DNA of 32,647 bases from IMG/VR virus record IMGVR_UViG_3300025086_000123, positions 1 to 32,647 of that record; one strand, given 5' to 3'. Source of the DNA: a virus. Below the pieces are notes generated by a model. It did not search any database. It was not told where the DNA came from and saw nothing but the letters and a program-made list of their open reading frames with translations. This document shows, in pieces, positions 20,274-29,750 of this stretch. A program made the translations under genes and the position numbers. The stretch's first letter is position 1. Each line of letters begins with the position of its first letter.

Positions 20274-22523
20274 TTACTGGGCTGCGCTTTGTACTCTGGT
20301 TGACACATTCGGGTCCATGCTGTTGATCAGGCTTTGTAAGGCTGGAGAATCGTTAACTTCCTCAACAGGCTGTTCCATTGGGGGAGTGATTTGCCCATCA
20401 GCTCCTGCAACAACTGCTGTTTCCAGAAGTGCGCGTCCAGCTCCCGGCCCCATTTCAACACTCTTTAACCAGCGCTTGTAAGCTGGAGATCTCTCAAGTT
20501 TATCTAAAGCAGTTTGCAGAGCGACTTGATTAGCTGCAAAGTCTGCATCCACAAGGCTCTTGAATGCTGCGCTGTTGAGCAAGTTACCAGCAGAAGCTAC
20601 CCGATCAGTTTTACCTGAACTAAGCAATACATCAGTGATAAGATCGGCAGCAGCCCCTCCTGCTGGACCACCACTTACCACCCCACCGCCCGCAGCAGCT
20701 CCACGGACAACCCTTCGACCCAATGAGCTGTTCCAAACTCTCATCGCAATATTTTCTGCGGTTAAGCCTTCTAAGATCATAGCTTGGTTAGCCTTACCAG
20801 TCTGAGAGACACGGCCGCGAGCTTCAGTGATTCGCTGAGATACGTTTAACAGATCAGTAAGGAATTGATCACTGTCAGGACCAAGTATGCTGACAATTTT
20901 ATTATATATCGGCTTGTTCTGCTTTAGACCTTTTATGATCTTTGCATACTGAGCAAAACCAAACGGCAAGTCGCTTGCACCACCGGGAAGCGATAGAGAG
21001 TTAATTGCAGTTGCAATCGCTTCTTTTTGAAGATCTTTCGGTATAACTTTTAAAATTTTATTTAGGCCACCAACATCACCCCTAGTCCCTGCTGTAACGG
21101 CAGTTCTTAGCTTTGAAGCAATGCTACCCTCAAGCTCTTTTCCAAAAGCATTTACAATTCGGGTTTCAAGAGCTTTTTGTTTAGCTGTAGTCTGATTGGC
21201 TAAACGTAATTTTGCTCGAAGGTCTGCACCTCCAATTTCATCAACAGTTAAAAGCTGGTCTTCAGATAAAGCTGCATACATGCGTTTAAGCGCAGATTGG
21301 TTCACATCTCCGTATGGACCCTGACCTCTACCTATTCCACGGCCAATATCTTGCTTTAGACGAATCAAAGCAGCATATGTTAGTGGTGTATCTGGGTTCG
21401 TCAGTTTATCAAAAAGTAGCCTTTCTGTTGAGCTGAGATTGTCCAAACCTCCCAATTCATCAGTCAGCTCATCAAGCAAAATGACAGTGTTGTTCCCAGA
21501 AGCTAAAGTTGATTTTGGAACTTGAGCGTCAACATCGTTGTACAAATCTCCAGCAGCTTTTTTAAGAGCAGCTTGAGATGCTGTAATATTTCTAAAAACC
21601 TTATCTGAAACGGAAGCAAGATCTGGGCTTGCGTTGATTGCTGCCATCGCTTCGTCTGCGGCATTAGAAGCATTTATCACAATAGTCTCGAACTGTCCTG
21701 CTGCTTCAGATGCCTTTAAGTCACGAGTCATCGCGGCAGCATTCTTGAGCAAAGGATTATCACTAAGAACGTCAGGTGGTAAATCGATGCCTAGCCGTGC
21801 AGCGGCAGCGGCAGCTTCTGGGTTTGTCTTGGCCTCTTTTGCCAGCTTTTCAATTGCAGCTTGAGAACCAATCCCACCTTTAGATGCTTGCCGCAACAAT
21901 GTGCCAAGCTCTTTGGGCGTCAATTGAATTGTATCAATAGGGATTGACGTGTCAGGAAGAGCGTCTTCAAGAGCTTTCTTTTCAGCGTCTGTAAATTTAT
22001 CAATAGTTTTATTTATGCTTCCTCTAGAGCCTCTTGGCTTTGCAATAGTTCCAAGAGATCCAGCAAAAGCATCTGGCATTGCCATAATGTCTCTGGCTAG
22101 ACGTTTTGCACCACTTTCGCTCATGCCAGCTTTTACGGCAATATCAGCCATGCCGCCTACGATATAACCTAAAGAGCCAGAGGCCTTACCACCAGCAAAC
22201 GCTCCTACATCACCAGCAAATTCTAAGATATTTTGAATGACCTGTGGAATAGGGATTTGAAGACCGTCTTCAGAGTATAAGGCCATCTGATCTGGCACAT
22301 CGACAACGCCTTCAGTTTGCGCTTGAGCAGCCAAATCGAACCCCGGAGCTGAAAACTTACCGCGTAGGTTTGTTGGCCCTTGCTCTGTTTCTACTGAACT
22401 AAAATCGTCAGAATCAGCGGGTGGGGGAAGCATTGGGTCAATGTTTTCAGTACCCAGAGCGGCTTGCTGCCGTGCTTTTGCTTGGCGTCTTTTTGCTTCT
22501 CTGCGCTGTTCTTCTGTGGCCAT
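20274..22523 (-). CDS. Ejection/internal virion-type protein, 749 aa
   Basis: A large Ala/Gly/Leu-rich protein that ends the late transcript. The first 45 residues are charged and Pro-rich (QRREAKRRQAKARQQAALG). Hydrophobic Gly/Ala segments lie near 117-130 (GSLGYIVGGMADIA) and near 625-650 (GAAAGGGVVSGGPAGGAAAD), and much of the rest is helical. Size, composition and position in a three-gene block beside gp10-like and lysis genes fit P22 gp16/gp20-type ejection proteins that enter the host envelope with the DNA. No enzymatic motif is seen. It follows the 538-aa gene by two bases. Confidence 0.62.
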   Translation of the reverse strand: MATEEQRREAKRRQAKARQQAALGTENIDPMLPPPADSDDFSSVETEQGPTNLRGKFSAPGFDLAAQAQTEGVVDVPDQMALYSEDGLQIPIPQVIQNILEFAGDVGAFAGGKASGSLGYIVGGMADIAVKAGMSESGAKRLARDIMAMPDAFAGSLGTIAKPRGSRGSINKTIDKFTDAEKKALEDALPDTSIPIDTIQLTPKELGTLLRQASKGGIGSQAAIEKLAKEAKTNPEAAAAAARLGIDLPPDVLSDNPLLKNAAAMTRDLKASEAAGQFETIVINASNAADEAMAAINASPDLASVSDKVFRNITASQAALKKAAGDLYNDVDAQVPKSTLASGNNTVILLDELTDELGGLDNLSSTERLLFDKLTNPDTPLTYAALIRLKQDIGRGIGRGQGPYGDVNQSALKRMYAALSEDQLLTVDEIGGADLRAKLRLANQTTAKQKALETRIVNAFGKELEGSIASKLRTAVTAGTRGDVGGLNKILKVIPKDLQKEAIATAINSLSLPGGASDLPFGFAQYAKIIKGLKQNKPIYNKIVSILGPDSDQFLTDLLNVSQRITEARGRVSQTGKANQAMILEGLTAENIAMRVWNSSLGRRVVRGAAAGGGVVSGGPAGGAAADLITDVLLSSGKTDRVASAGNLLNSAAFKSLVDADFAANQVALQTALDKLERSPAYKRWLKSVEMGPGAGRALLETAVVAGADGQITPPMEQPVEEVNDSPALQSLINSMDPNVSTRVQSAAQ

Positions 22524-22525
22524 GA

Positions 22526-24142
22526 TTAAAACCCTAACTCAGTCATTCGTTTATCCCACGCATCAAATTCAGCATCGGTCAAAGAGTCTGTATCAATTTC
22601 TCGCAATTGTTGAATTGGCATAACAGAAAAATTGAAATTATTTTTTATTTTCCTGCGATTTGCGTCAATGCGTCTAGATTCTTCCTGATCAGCTTTCTTC
22701 TTGCGTAGCCAATCACCAATTGTCTTGTCACCATCAGATAAGAAAATTGCCTGCTCATTTAAATAAGCCATTAACTTATTCTGAGCATCAATTTTTTCTT
22801 GCAGCCAACCAATCAACTGTTTTTCTGGCATGTTTGTTGGCAATGCTGTATTAAGCGCCATGTTTAATTCGCTTTCGCTTAGTGCGCCGAAAGTAACAGA
22901 TCCGACAACATCTAAACCAAGACGATTTTTGACGTTTTCAAGAGCAATTGTTGAGGCTTTCCAATTGGGCAATAGATCAGCAAGCTGACCAGAGTTTGCA
23001 CCACCGCCGCCTTGATCTTCTGGGGTAAGAAGTCTTTTGGCTTCTTCTAAGTTCGAAATGTTTGTTCTAATTTCACCAACTTTTTCAAACGCAGCAAGTG
23101 CAGTATCTACGCCAACAGTGCCAGCACGTCTTGCACCTGATCGCTCACCTTGAATATCAATGCCACGATCTTCAGCTTCTTTGATAGCGACAGTACGAGC
23201 ATCTCCTTCTAATTCGTTTCCAGCACCGTCTAATACTTTAGTAGTGCCGTCTTTCATTACGGTAACAACAACACCGCCATCAAGTATTTTACTTGCTTGA
23301 ACTTCTGCTGCGTCTTCATTCGTATCGCCTTTACTATCAGTCCAACCTTCTGGTGGCACAGCAGCCCAACCTTGGCTTTCAAACTGTGCTGCATCAGTTT
23401 TATTTTTAACCACAACAGGATCAAAACCAGTTTTAAAGAACTTACGCTCTTTGAAGGTGGATGATGATGGATCTTTTGGAAGAGCGGAGGTTGGAAGGTG
23501 TAGGTTGGGGTCAAAAGAATTGCGAGGAATACTTGTGATGCTTTCATTAACAGATGTTTCAGGATCATCCGTAACCCCTTTAAGAACAACATCCATTCGG
23601 GTGTTGTCTTTAGAAGTCTTGTCAACGCTAGTAAATCTTGCACCTTGGTCCTTTAGTTCAGCAAACTGTTTAGCCGTCAAGTAATCTGTATATGCAGTTT
23701 CATAGCCAGTTATCTTACCGTCAGCATCTTTAATTGGCATAGAGATGCTGTATTCTTTTGGATCTTTATATGTGCCACCCTTTGGCTTCAGACTTGGAGC
23801 TAACTGCAACGCAGTCTGCATCCGCGCACGATCTGTTTCTGTCTTCTCTTTTTTCTTTGCATTTAGATAGTCAACTGGAGCCTGCATTGCCCCAACAGCA
23901 GAACCCAACACAGTCGCACCGGGCTGCGATGCACCGCGCCCCATTTCCAAAAAGAATTGCAATGCAGCTTCCCAAGGATTTGCCTCTGGTGCGTCAGGAT
24001 ACATTTGTCTGGCGTAATCCATAGCCAGCTTTCCACCTTTAGCACCACCCAACTGCGTCAAAATAGGGGCTAAAGCACCATTGCCGCCTAAGTCACTGAT
24101 CTGACTTCCTGTTACGCCAAGGCGTACTTTACTATCTATCAT
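22526..24142 (-). CDS. Ejection/internal virion-type protein, 538 aa
   Basis: Predicted virion protein. The N-terminal 90 residues carry Gly-rich and amphipathic helices (NPWEAALQFFLEMGRGASQ), the middle is charged and Asp/Lys-rich with repeated acidic turns, and the last 150 residues are helical (KQLIGWLQEKIDAQNKLMAY) and end DAEFDAWDKRMTELGF. Start supported by GAGGG nine bases upstream. The position between two other ejection-type genes suggests an internal head protein; the exact function is unknown. Confidence 0.58.
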   Translation of the reverse strand: MIDSKVRLGVTGSQISDLGGNGALAPILTQLGGAKGGKLAMDYARQMYPDAPEANPWEAALQFFLEMGRGASQPGATVLGSAVGAMQAPVDYLNAKKKEKTETDRARMQTALQLAPSLKPKGGTYKDPKEYSISMPIKDADGKITGYETAYTDYLTAKQFAELKDQGARFTSVDKTSKDNTRMDVVLKGVTDDPETSVNESITSIPRNSFDPNLHLPTSALPKDPSSSTFKERKFFKTGFDPVVVKNKTDAAQFESQGWAAVPPEGWTDSKGDTNEDAAEVQASKILDGGVVVTVMKDGTTKVLDGAGNELEGDARTVAIKEAEDRGIDIQGERSGARRAGTVGVDTALAAFEKVGEIRTNISNLEEAKRLLTPEDQGGGGANSGQLADLLPNWKASTIALENVKNRLGLDVVGSVTFGALSESELNMALNTALPTNMPEKQLIGWLQEKIDAQNKLMAYLNEQAIFLSDGDKTIGDWLRKKKADQEESRRIDANRRKIKNNFNFSVMPIQQLREIDTDSLTDAEFDAWDKRMTELGF

Positions 24143-24156
24143 TTGACCGACCCTCT

Positions 24157-25359
24157 TTAGCTATTCATCATCCTATAGCCGCTGTACAATGCACCAAGAC
24201 CAGCTATTCCCTGTCCATAAATCGATGGGTTTTGCTGATAATTTGTGCCTAAAGTGTATCCACGACTTATAGTATTGTATGGAGTACCAGACAGTGCGCC
24301 AAGTGCGAAGTTGACCATCTCTTGTGGGTATGCCTTCTGGTCTAGGTAATCAGCGTAAGCCAAATCTAGCGCACGTTGATCTAGTATCCGTTGAGCCTCA
24401 CCAGCAGATATCAATCCAGCAGCAGCTTGATTTTGTAGGCTCATTACATCAGAACTCATTCCTCTGTATGCATCCATTTGCGCGATGCGAGCCGCCTCAT
24501 CTGTCTCAAACCCAGACCGTAGTGCATCTTCTGCACCAAATCTTGCAGCGCGTTGATCCCCATAGCGCCCATACCGAGCATCTTCTAGGCCAAAACGACC
24601 CTGACGATCTTCCATAAATTGACCGCGCATAACATCCTCTGCGCCGAAGCGAGCCGCCCGATCACGTTCTGACTGGGCGACATCTTGGTCATATCTGCTT
24701 GCCGCAAATCCAAGACCCTCACGCGCTGCTTGTGCGCGGAGATTACCAGCAGCCTGTGCGCCTTCGCCAGCCGCTGTACCCTCTAGGATACCAAGTCTAG
24801 ACCCACCAAACGCTCCACTCCTAGCTGCACTTGCGCGAGCCTCATTTTGAGCGCGGGTAGTCTGCTCTTCAATCTCTCGAATAGCTGGGTCCATAGACTG
24901 TTGATAGATGTCCATATATGGTTGTGCGCTCTCCATTGAGAACGGATCTACGCCTTCGCCAAGAAGTTCTCTTCGCGATGCCCCCTGATAGTCACCCATC
25001 AATTCTCTATTTGTAGCAGCCTGAAAATCACCACCCATCAATTCAGAGCGACTAGCGGCATCGTAACCCTGACCTAAAGTGTCTGCGACTCCAGACGCTT
25101 TGTTCATATATGGGACATAATTCTGTGCGCCCTGTCTGAGAATATTCATTCCAGACTGTTCATCGGCTGTGAGCTTATTGCCACCGTAAGTTGCTACTCT
25201 CTCACCTGTGTAATTTGGGTAAGGAGATCCAGCTATACCTGTGGCTGAATTGAAGATCTCACGGCCAGCAGCAGCAACCCATGCTGGTATCTCTGTGCCT
25301 TCGACAGTTTCTCCTGCATCGGGTAACGCAGTGTATGATGGTGTGCAAAAACCGCCCAT
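24157..25359 (-). CDS. Ejection-type virion protein with internal repeats, 400 aa
   Basis: An Ala/Arg/Gly-rich helical protein. A block with R-x-x-R-F-G-x-E-D (RAARFGAEDVMRGQF, RQGRFGLEDARYGRY, RAARFGAEDALRSGF) repeats three times around residues 235-285, and SELMGG, RELMGD, RRELLGE repeat near 106-133. The C-terminal 60 residues are Gly/Tyr/Asn-rich. Repeats of this type suit a structural protein forming a tube or bundle during DNA transfer. The stop of the GNAT gene is directly followed by this ATG. Confidence 0.6.
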   Translation of the reverse strand: MGGFCTPSYTALPDAGETVEGTEIPAWVAAAGREIFNSATGIAGSPYPNYTGERVATYGGNKLTADEQSGMNILRQGAQNYVPYMNKASGVADTLGQGYDAASRSELMGGDFQAATNRELMGDYQGASRRELLGEGVDPFSMESAQPYMDIYQQSMDPAIREIEEQTTRAQNEARASAARSGAFGGSRLGILEGTAAGEGAQAAGNLRAQAAREGLGFAASRYDQDVAQSERDRAARFGAEDVMRGQFMEDRQGRFGLEDARYGRYGDQRAARFGAEDALRSGFETDEAARIAQMDAYRGMSSDVMSLQNQAAAGLISAGEAQRILDQRALDLAYADYLDQKAYPQEMVNFALGALSGTPYNTISRGYTLGTNYQQNPSIYGQGIAGLGALYSGYRMMNS

Positions 25360-25794
25360 TTAAGCCTCCATGTAGAGCGAACCAACCTTAGATAGTCCAA
25401 GTCGCTCATAAAATTTATCTTTACGCTCGCCATCCCCCGAATAGACATGGCCTAATTTAATTTTGATATTTGCTATCTGCGCCAATTGCATAAAGCTCTT
25501 TATCAGTTGTACAGCGATATTTGACTTTCTATGTTCTTTATAAACGAAAAACCACATATCAGCTAAGTATTTCTCTTTTGACCACCAATCAGAAGTTTCC
25601 ATGCCTGCGATTGATCCAGCTATTTTCCCATTTAACTCAAAAATTAATATAACGCCTTTATGCAAAGCATTTTTAATTGCTGATTTTAGTGTCTCAGGAT
25701 CGACTGGTGACGTGCCTCGAATAGTTCCTGAATGCATGACTTTCAACATCATGTAAATCTCAGAAAAATCTTCAGCTTTCGCCATTCTAATCAT
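25360..25794 (-). CDS. GNAT-family acetyltransferase
   Basis: A 144-aa acetyl-CoA-dependent acyltransferase of the GNAT superfamily. It has the expected order: IRMAKAEDFSEIYMML start, beta4 YLADMWFFVYKEHRKSNIAV with the R/K-x-x-N-I-A acetyl-CoA-binding turn (a variant of Q/R-x-x-G-x-G/A), and a C-terminal KFYERLGLSKVGSLYMEA. Embedded between virion genes (TAATG with the 122-aa gene; no gap to the next), it is expressed with structural proteins. It could acetylate a virion protein or a host target; substrate unknown. Confidence 0.8.
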   Translation of the reverse strand: MIRMAKAEDFSEIYMMLKVMHSGTIRGTSPVDPETLKSAIKNALHKGVILIFELNGKIAGSIAGMETSDWWSKEKYLADMWFFVYKEHRKSNIAVQLIKSFMQLAQIANIKIKLGHVYSGDGERKDKFYERLGLSKVGSLYMEA

Positions 25795-26162
25795 TAACCC
25801 ATACCACCTAACGCGCCCATCTGAGCCTCTGCTTGGGGGGCTTGTGCTCGCTGCTGGGACATTGCGCCATCAGAATCAATTGCTTGAATGAGAGAACGTA
25901 GTTCTGGCAGTAACATTATTAATGCCTCTGCTGCTTCTGGCGTTATGGCTCTGTCTAGCATAGCTAATTGCTCTTCTGTCATAGCACCAAGTCGAGCGAC
26001 TAGAACCGCCGCAATCTTTTCAGATGGCCTTTTGATGTTTTCTTGCGCCATTGCAACTGTTTCGTTGTCAATGTTAGGAGCCTCATCTTGGCCTTGGCGC
26101 ATGTTAGCCCCTTCCATGTCTGGCATGGGTGGGCGATCCATTCTATTCATTTCTTCTGCCAT
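25794..26162 (-). CDS. 122-aa Met/Gln-rich virion-block protein
   Basis: A small helical protein, rich in Met, Gln, Ala and Glu. The N-terminus is acidic (MDRPPMPDMEGANMRQGQDE), a central helix reads KIAAVLVARLGAMTEEQLAM and the C-terminal part has AEALIMLLPELRSLIQ and an AQAPQAEAQ tail. No domain recognised. Such proteins are common between ejection genes and may act as chaperones or assembly factors. Confidence 0.62.
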   Translation of the reverse strand: MAEEMNRMDRPPMPDMEGANMRQGQDEAPNIDNETVAMAQENIKRPSEKIAAVLVARLGAMTEEQLAMLDRAITPEAAEALIMLLPELRSLIQAIDSDGAMSQQRAQAPQAEAQMGALGGMG

Positions 26163-26174
26163 AATCTTTTCCCT

Positions 26175-27119
26175 CTAGAAAAATTTCGATAAGAACCTGA
26201 CGATGCCGCCAGATCCCGGTATAATTGCATTTGCCACATAACTCAGAACAGTAGTCTTTGCTGCGTCTTTAATTGCATCTATTGGATCTGCGCCCATTGC
26301 CACTTGCACAAATGTGTCTGCAATCATACCACCCGCTGCGGCTTTAGCACTGGAAGTAAGGCCACCACCTTCAGCAAAAGGATTTAATCTTTGACCAAAA
26401 GTTAAATCTTGATTGCTTGCCGCTAAGAAATCTTGGCCTTTTTTGAGTCCAGTTGGCTCTATTGGAGAGTATCTATTATCTGGATTTAATTCTAATTTTA
26501 CTTCTTCTTTTGGAGTTAAAAATATTTCTTTATCACCAACTGTATAATTAGGCGTTTTACCTCCAAGAAACTTATTTAATGGATTGACGGTTGCAAAAGA
26601 TTCTTTGAAGGCCGATCCGTAGTCGCTACCTAGTGGTCCTGCTACACCGTCAGTAACACCCTGACCAATCAAAGATGTAACAAAATTAGAACCGAATCCA
26701 GCCGCCGCTGCTCCTGCAAGTTTTTGAGATGCCCTTTCAGCTTCGAGCTGCATTGCTGCCTGCTGTGCGTTTATGCCATGCTTTTTTTCGAAATCATCGT
26801 TAATTCTATCAATTTCTTCTTGTAGTTTATCTTCATCTTCAGGGTTGTATGTATATGTCCCTGTTTGTTGTGCCTCTACCCAATTAAAGTATGGCATGAG
26901 ATCTGTGCCATATCTTTTCTGCAATTCACCTTGCTCAAGGTTTGGATCATTTGATTGAAGTTCAATTGTCGGTAGCGTGATTGTGCCATCTTCATTTGTG
27001 ATTGGATCATCAATAGTAGATCCAACAACATTAGCTAATGCACCAATATTTGGAGTTAATTGAGGGACCAAGTTGGCTCCAACTTTACCGACATCAAATG
27101 CATTTGTCATTATAGCCAT
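26175..27119 (-). CDS. Virion-block protein, 314 aa, ejection-like
   Basis: A 314-aa protein with an N-terminal segment (VGANLVPQLTPNIGALANVV), a strongly acidic coiled region (DEDKLQEEIDRINDDFEKKH), a Gly/Ala-rich helix (KLAGAAAAGFGSNFVTSLIG) and a C-terminal hydrophobic segment (TTVLSYVANAIIPGSGGIVR). The two hydrophobic helices suggest membrane interaction after ejection. Start chosen at the ATG that overlaps the upstream TGA (TGATG). Function unknown. Confidence 0.6.
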   Translation of the reverse strand: MAIMTNAFDVGKVGANLVPQLTPNIGALANVVGSTIDDPITNEDGTITLPTIELQSNDPNLEQGELQKRYGTDLMPYFNWVEAQQTGTYTYNPEDEDKLQEEIDRINDDFEKKHGINAQQAAMQLEAERASQKLAGAAAAGFGSNFVTSLIGQGVTDGVAGPLGSDYGSAFKESFATVNPLNKFLGGKTPNYTVGDKEIFLTPKEEVKLELNPDNRYSPIEPTGLKKGQDFLAASNQDLTFGQRLNPFAEGGGLTSSAKAAAGGMIADTFVQVAMGADPIDAIKDAAKTTVLSYVANAIIPGSGGIVRFLSKFF

Positions 27120-27442
27120 CAGCTAACCTCCAAAAAACTAGCTACAACATGTAAGCGATCCGCTGTCGCTGCCGTAACCTTAACAATTTCATTCTCTTGA
27201 ACCACAAGTGGCCCAGTTAATAGCTCTTCAGTAGAAGGGCCAGACACTGCCTTTACACTGTACACCGAAAAAACACTGCTGTCTGCATCTGTTATAGTAA
27301 CAGTAATTGTATCGTTATGAGAGCTATCATTACACACCAAAAAAGATTTAAAAATAGCAGTAGTCGCACCGGGGCAAGTATACAGCGTTGTTACGCTAGT
27401 GCTTGTTAGGTCAACTTTTGCATTTTTATAGTTGTTTGCCAT
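27119..27442 (-). CDS. 107-aa beta-rich structural protein
   Basis: The ATG at 27442 is preferred because it shares TAATG with the stop of the 61-aa gene; a start 5 codons upstream is possible. The product, beginning MANNYKNAKVDLTSTSVTTL, is strand-rich (TITVTITDADSSVFSVYSV; VVQENEIVKVTAATADRLHV), consistent with a beta-sandwich of a virion neck or decoration protein. No family recognised. Confidence 0.62.
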   Translation of the reverse strand: MANNYKNAKVDLTSTSVTTLYTCPGATTAIFKSFLVCNDSSHNDTITVTITDADSSVFSVYSVKAVSGPSTEELLTGPLVVQENEIVKVTAATADRLHVVASFLEVS

Positions 27443-27627
27443 TACGCCATAAACCACGCTGTGGCTTCAGCCTGATTTGTTGCTGCTGTTAAGCCAACTG
27501 AGGCAGCAAAATATGTGGCTTGTTTTTCAAGTTCTAACGTATTGGTAAGGCGAGCCATGTAGCCCTGACTATAATTGTCAGGTGGAGATGGTAGCCGTAA
27601 AACTGCTAAACCTGTTCCTGTACTCAT
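27442..27627 (-). CDS. 61-aa hypothetical protein
   Basis: A small protein (MSTGTGLAVLRLPSPPDNYS at the start) with an Ala-rich helix AASVGLTAATNQAEATAWF. Its ATG overlaps the stop of the gp10-like gene (ATGA) and its stop overlaps the next start. By position it may be a virion assembly factor; function unknown. Confidence 0.68.
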   Translation of the reverse strand: MSTGTGLAVLRLPSPPDNYSQGYMARLTNTLELEKQATYFAASVGLTAATNQAEATAWFMA

Positions 27628-29747
27628 CTCAATCCATCCACTCTTGTATTGATCCTAAAGTCTCCCAAAGACCAGTCATCTTCAGTTCCTGTCGTTTGGA
27701 ACTTTACACTCATTTGTCTACCTTTAGCTCGTACACTAACTTTTTCTGTCGATTGGGTCATCGCAAATGGACCCTTAGTTGTTTCAGGCGCAGATGGGTA
27801 TTTGCGCGTATTGAGGTAAAGATCCATAGACGTGCTAGTTGACATATCTACGTTTGGCACAATTTTATCCACCATGTAAAGGTTTTCACCTTCAGCCGTG
27901 ATTTCTCTTGGTGACGTTTCGATGTATGCGTTCATGGCCGCGCCATCTGCGCTTGTGCCTGTCTCTTGGTTGTACAGGTATCCATTATGGTCAAACGCAA
28001 ACGGAACTTCTCTAGCCCCAAAGCTGTCGTTCCAACAAGTTCTATCCATAGACCCAATAGACCATGATCCATCTTGGTAATTGTATGTCGCATAACTGTC
28101 AGGTTCTGGATTTACTGTCCCTGCTGTGTTGTCATTGCTGACATAGAACCAAGTAACTTCCTTGAACTTTTTGTTATGTCCAACCACAACCTTATCAATA
28201 TATCTCTCTTGCATCCTGTCATAGATAAAATATTTCACTGGGCAGGGCAGCTCTTTGACAATGCCGTCATAGGAAAAGAAGTTTCTCTTCCCCATCCAGA
28301 AGACGTTGCCATCAACGCCAATCATAGTGTTTAGCCCTGCCGCCCCAGCGTCTGTGGCAAGCAACCTAAATGAGAAAATGAATGGAGCGCCAACAAAGGT
28401 CATGCCGTAAATGGCTTCATCTGTAGATATGATGGTTTCTTCTCTTGCCGAAGCTATTGCGACAATCTCTGTGCCTATCTGGAGCCTCTGATCACCCGCT
28501 GTGTTCAAAGCAGTTGGCCCAAACTTTGTAAAATCTTCTTGCGTTGACCAGCGCACAAGCATGCTGTCAAAGTTACCGTTTCCATCAGCAGCATATGCCT
28601 GACAGCCACCAGCTATAAAGTGACGATCAGGAAATGATACTGTAGTGACACGCGCCAATGTTGGCACACTTTCAGCTCCAGCCAAAGATGAAACTAATAC
28701 CGCTCTATTGCCAATGCCGCCTGATGTATCCCAGTAATATATTGCACCATTTCTGACTGTAGCAATTAGATCTTCGCCCCATAAATTTAGGTTCCAAGAG
28801 CTGTTATCTAGAGAAATATCTGAATTGGAAGTCGATCTAGCAGTTCCCCACGCTTCAGCCCCCCAAGCGCCAATTCCCCAACCAAGTGCAGGATCAGAGC
28901 TTTGCGCTCCAAGTTTGTCCTGAAGACCAATTAAGTATTTAATTGCAACTGCATTTCCCCCACCCGCTGCAACTGTTGATGTTGCATTTGTTGGCAAAGT
29001 TATAGTGTATCTATTGGCATCTAGAACTGTAATTTGATATCCGTAGTAAGCGTTGATCTCATCAGCAGTGATGCCGCCAATTGCAGTAGCTCCACTGACC
29101 GCAACCCAATCACCTGTCTCGCCGCCATGAACAGCGTCTGTTATAGTTACAACCGCACTACCGTCAGTTGTAGCTAGTGGGTTTATAAGTGTCTGAGTTA
29201 CAGCAGACCCATCCACATGTGTAGCAGCGCTTGTGCTATGTGCGCCTCTTGTACAGCCTGTCAGGGTGAGTGTGCTAATGCCTGTGTATGTAATGATTTC
29301 ACTGTCGATCAGCACATTCCCAGTGGTTGTAAGCCCAGCAACGCTTGCCAAATCGATTTCTGTTTCGCTCGCGTCTAAAGCCTCAGTCGTAGTAGTTGCA
29401 TTGTTTGATACGTCACGCAGTGGTGTAATGTCGTATAGGTGGCCATTCTCAAGAATAAACAAGTGATTGTGTGTACCAATCGCCATGTAATCCTCACCGT
29501 TTGTGTTGGCTCTCCAAAATACAGATTTACGCGCAATGCCGATCAGAGGGACAGCCGTTGAACTCACTGATCCATCTGGGTTTAGACCAAGCATCTCATC
29601 GTTTTGCCAACCACCAATTTTAGTAGGATATCCATTACGAAAACGAACTAAATTACCATCGACCCAATATGGACCATTCTTACCAGCAGCATACTCTGTG
29701 ATATCTTTAACAATACCGGGGTCATATTTAAGAAGCTGTAAAGGCAT
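27624..29747 (-). CDS. gp10-like packaged-DNA stabilisation protein
   Basis: A 707-aa protein whose beginning, LKYDPGIVKDITEYAAGKNG and WVDGNLVRFRNGYPTKIGGW, is typical of P22 gp10-type hub proteins that close the portal channel and connect head to tail. Throughout, short strand repeats with W/G turns (AWGTARSTSNSD; WSIGSMDRTCWNDSFG) suggest a beta-propeller. The C-terminus is a further strand region. Size is greater than P22 gp10 (about 470 aa), partly because of Ser/Thr/Ala-rich inserts near 110-270 (SLTLTGCTRGAHSTSAATHV). The family assignment rests on the N-terminus and context. Confidence 0.68.
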   Translation of the reverse strand: MPLQLLKYDPGIVKDITEYAAGKNGPYWVDGNLVRFRNGYPTKIGGWQNDEMLGLNPDGSVSSTAVPLIGIARKSVFWRANTNGEDYMAIGTHNHLFILENGHLYDITPLRDVSNNATTTTEALDASETEIDLASVAGLTTTGNVLIDSEIITYTGISTLTLTGCTRGAHSTSAATHVDGSAVTQTLINPLATTDGSAVVTITDAVHGGETGDWVAVSGATAIGGITADEINAYYGYQITVLDANRYTITLPTNATSTVAAGGGNAVAIKYLIGLQDKLGAQSSDPALGWGIGAWGAEAWGTARSTSNSDISLDNSSWNLNLWGEDLIATVRNGAIYYWDTSGGIGNRAVLVSSLAGAESVPTLARVTTVSFPDRHFIAGGCQAYAADGNGNFDSMLVRWSTQEDFTKFGPTALNTAGDQRLQIGTEIVAIASAREETIISTDEAIYGMTFVGAPFIFSFRLLATDAGAAGLNTMIGVDGNVFWMGKRNFFSYDGIVKELPCPVKYFIYDRMQERYIDKVVVGHNKKFKEVTWFYVSNDNTAGTVNPEPDSYATYNYQDGSWSIGSMDRTCWNDSFGAREVPFAFDHNGYLYNQETGTSADGAAMNAYIETSPREITAEGENLYMVDKIVPNVDMSTSTSMDLYLNTRKYPSAPETTKGPFAMTQSTEKVSVRAKGRQMSVKFQTTGTEDDWSLGDFRINTRVDGLR

Positions 29748-29750
29748 GTT

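Noticed and set aside
20271-20274. Terminator between the convergent early and late genes
   Set aside because: Only two bases separate the stops, and no stem with a T-run is visible in either gene end.
23257-23643. 128-aa minus-strand ORF within the 538-aa virion gene
   Set aside because: Alternative frame of the same strand, Leu/Lys-biased shadow with no coupling to neighbours.
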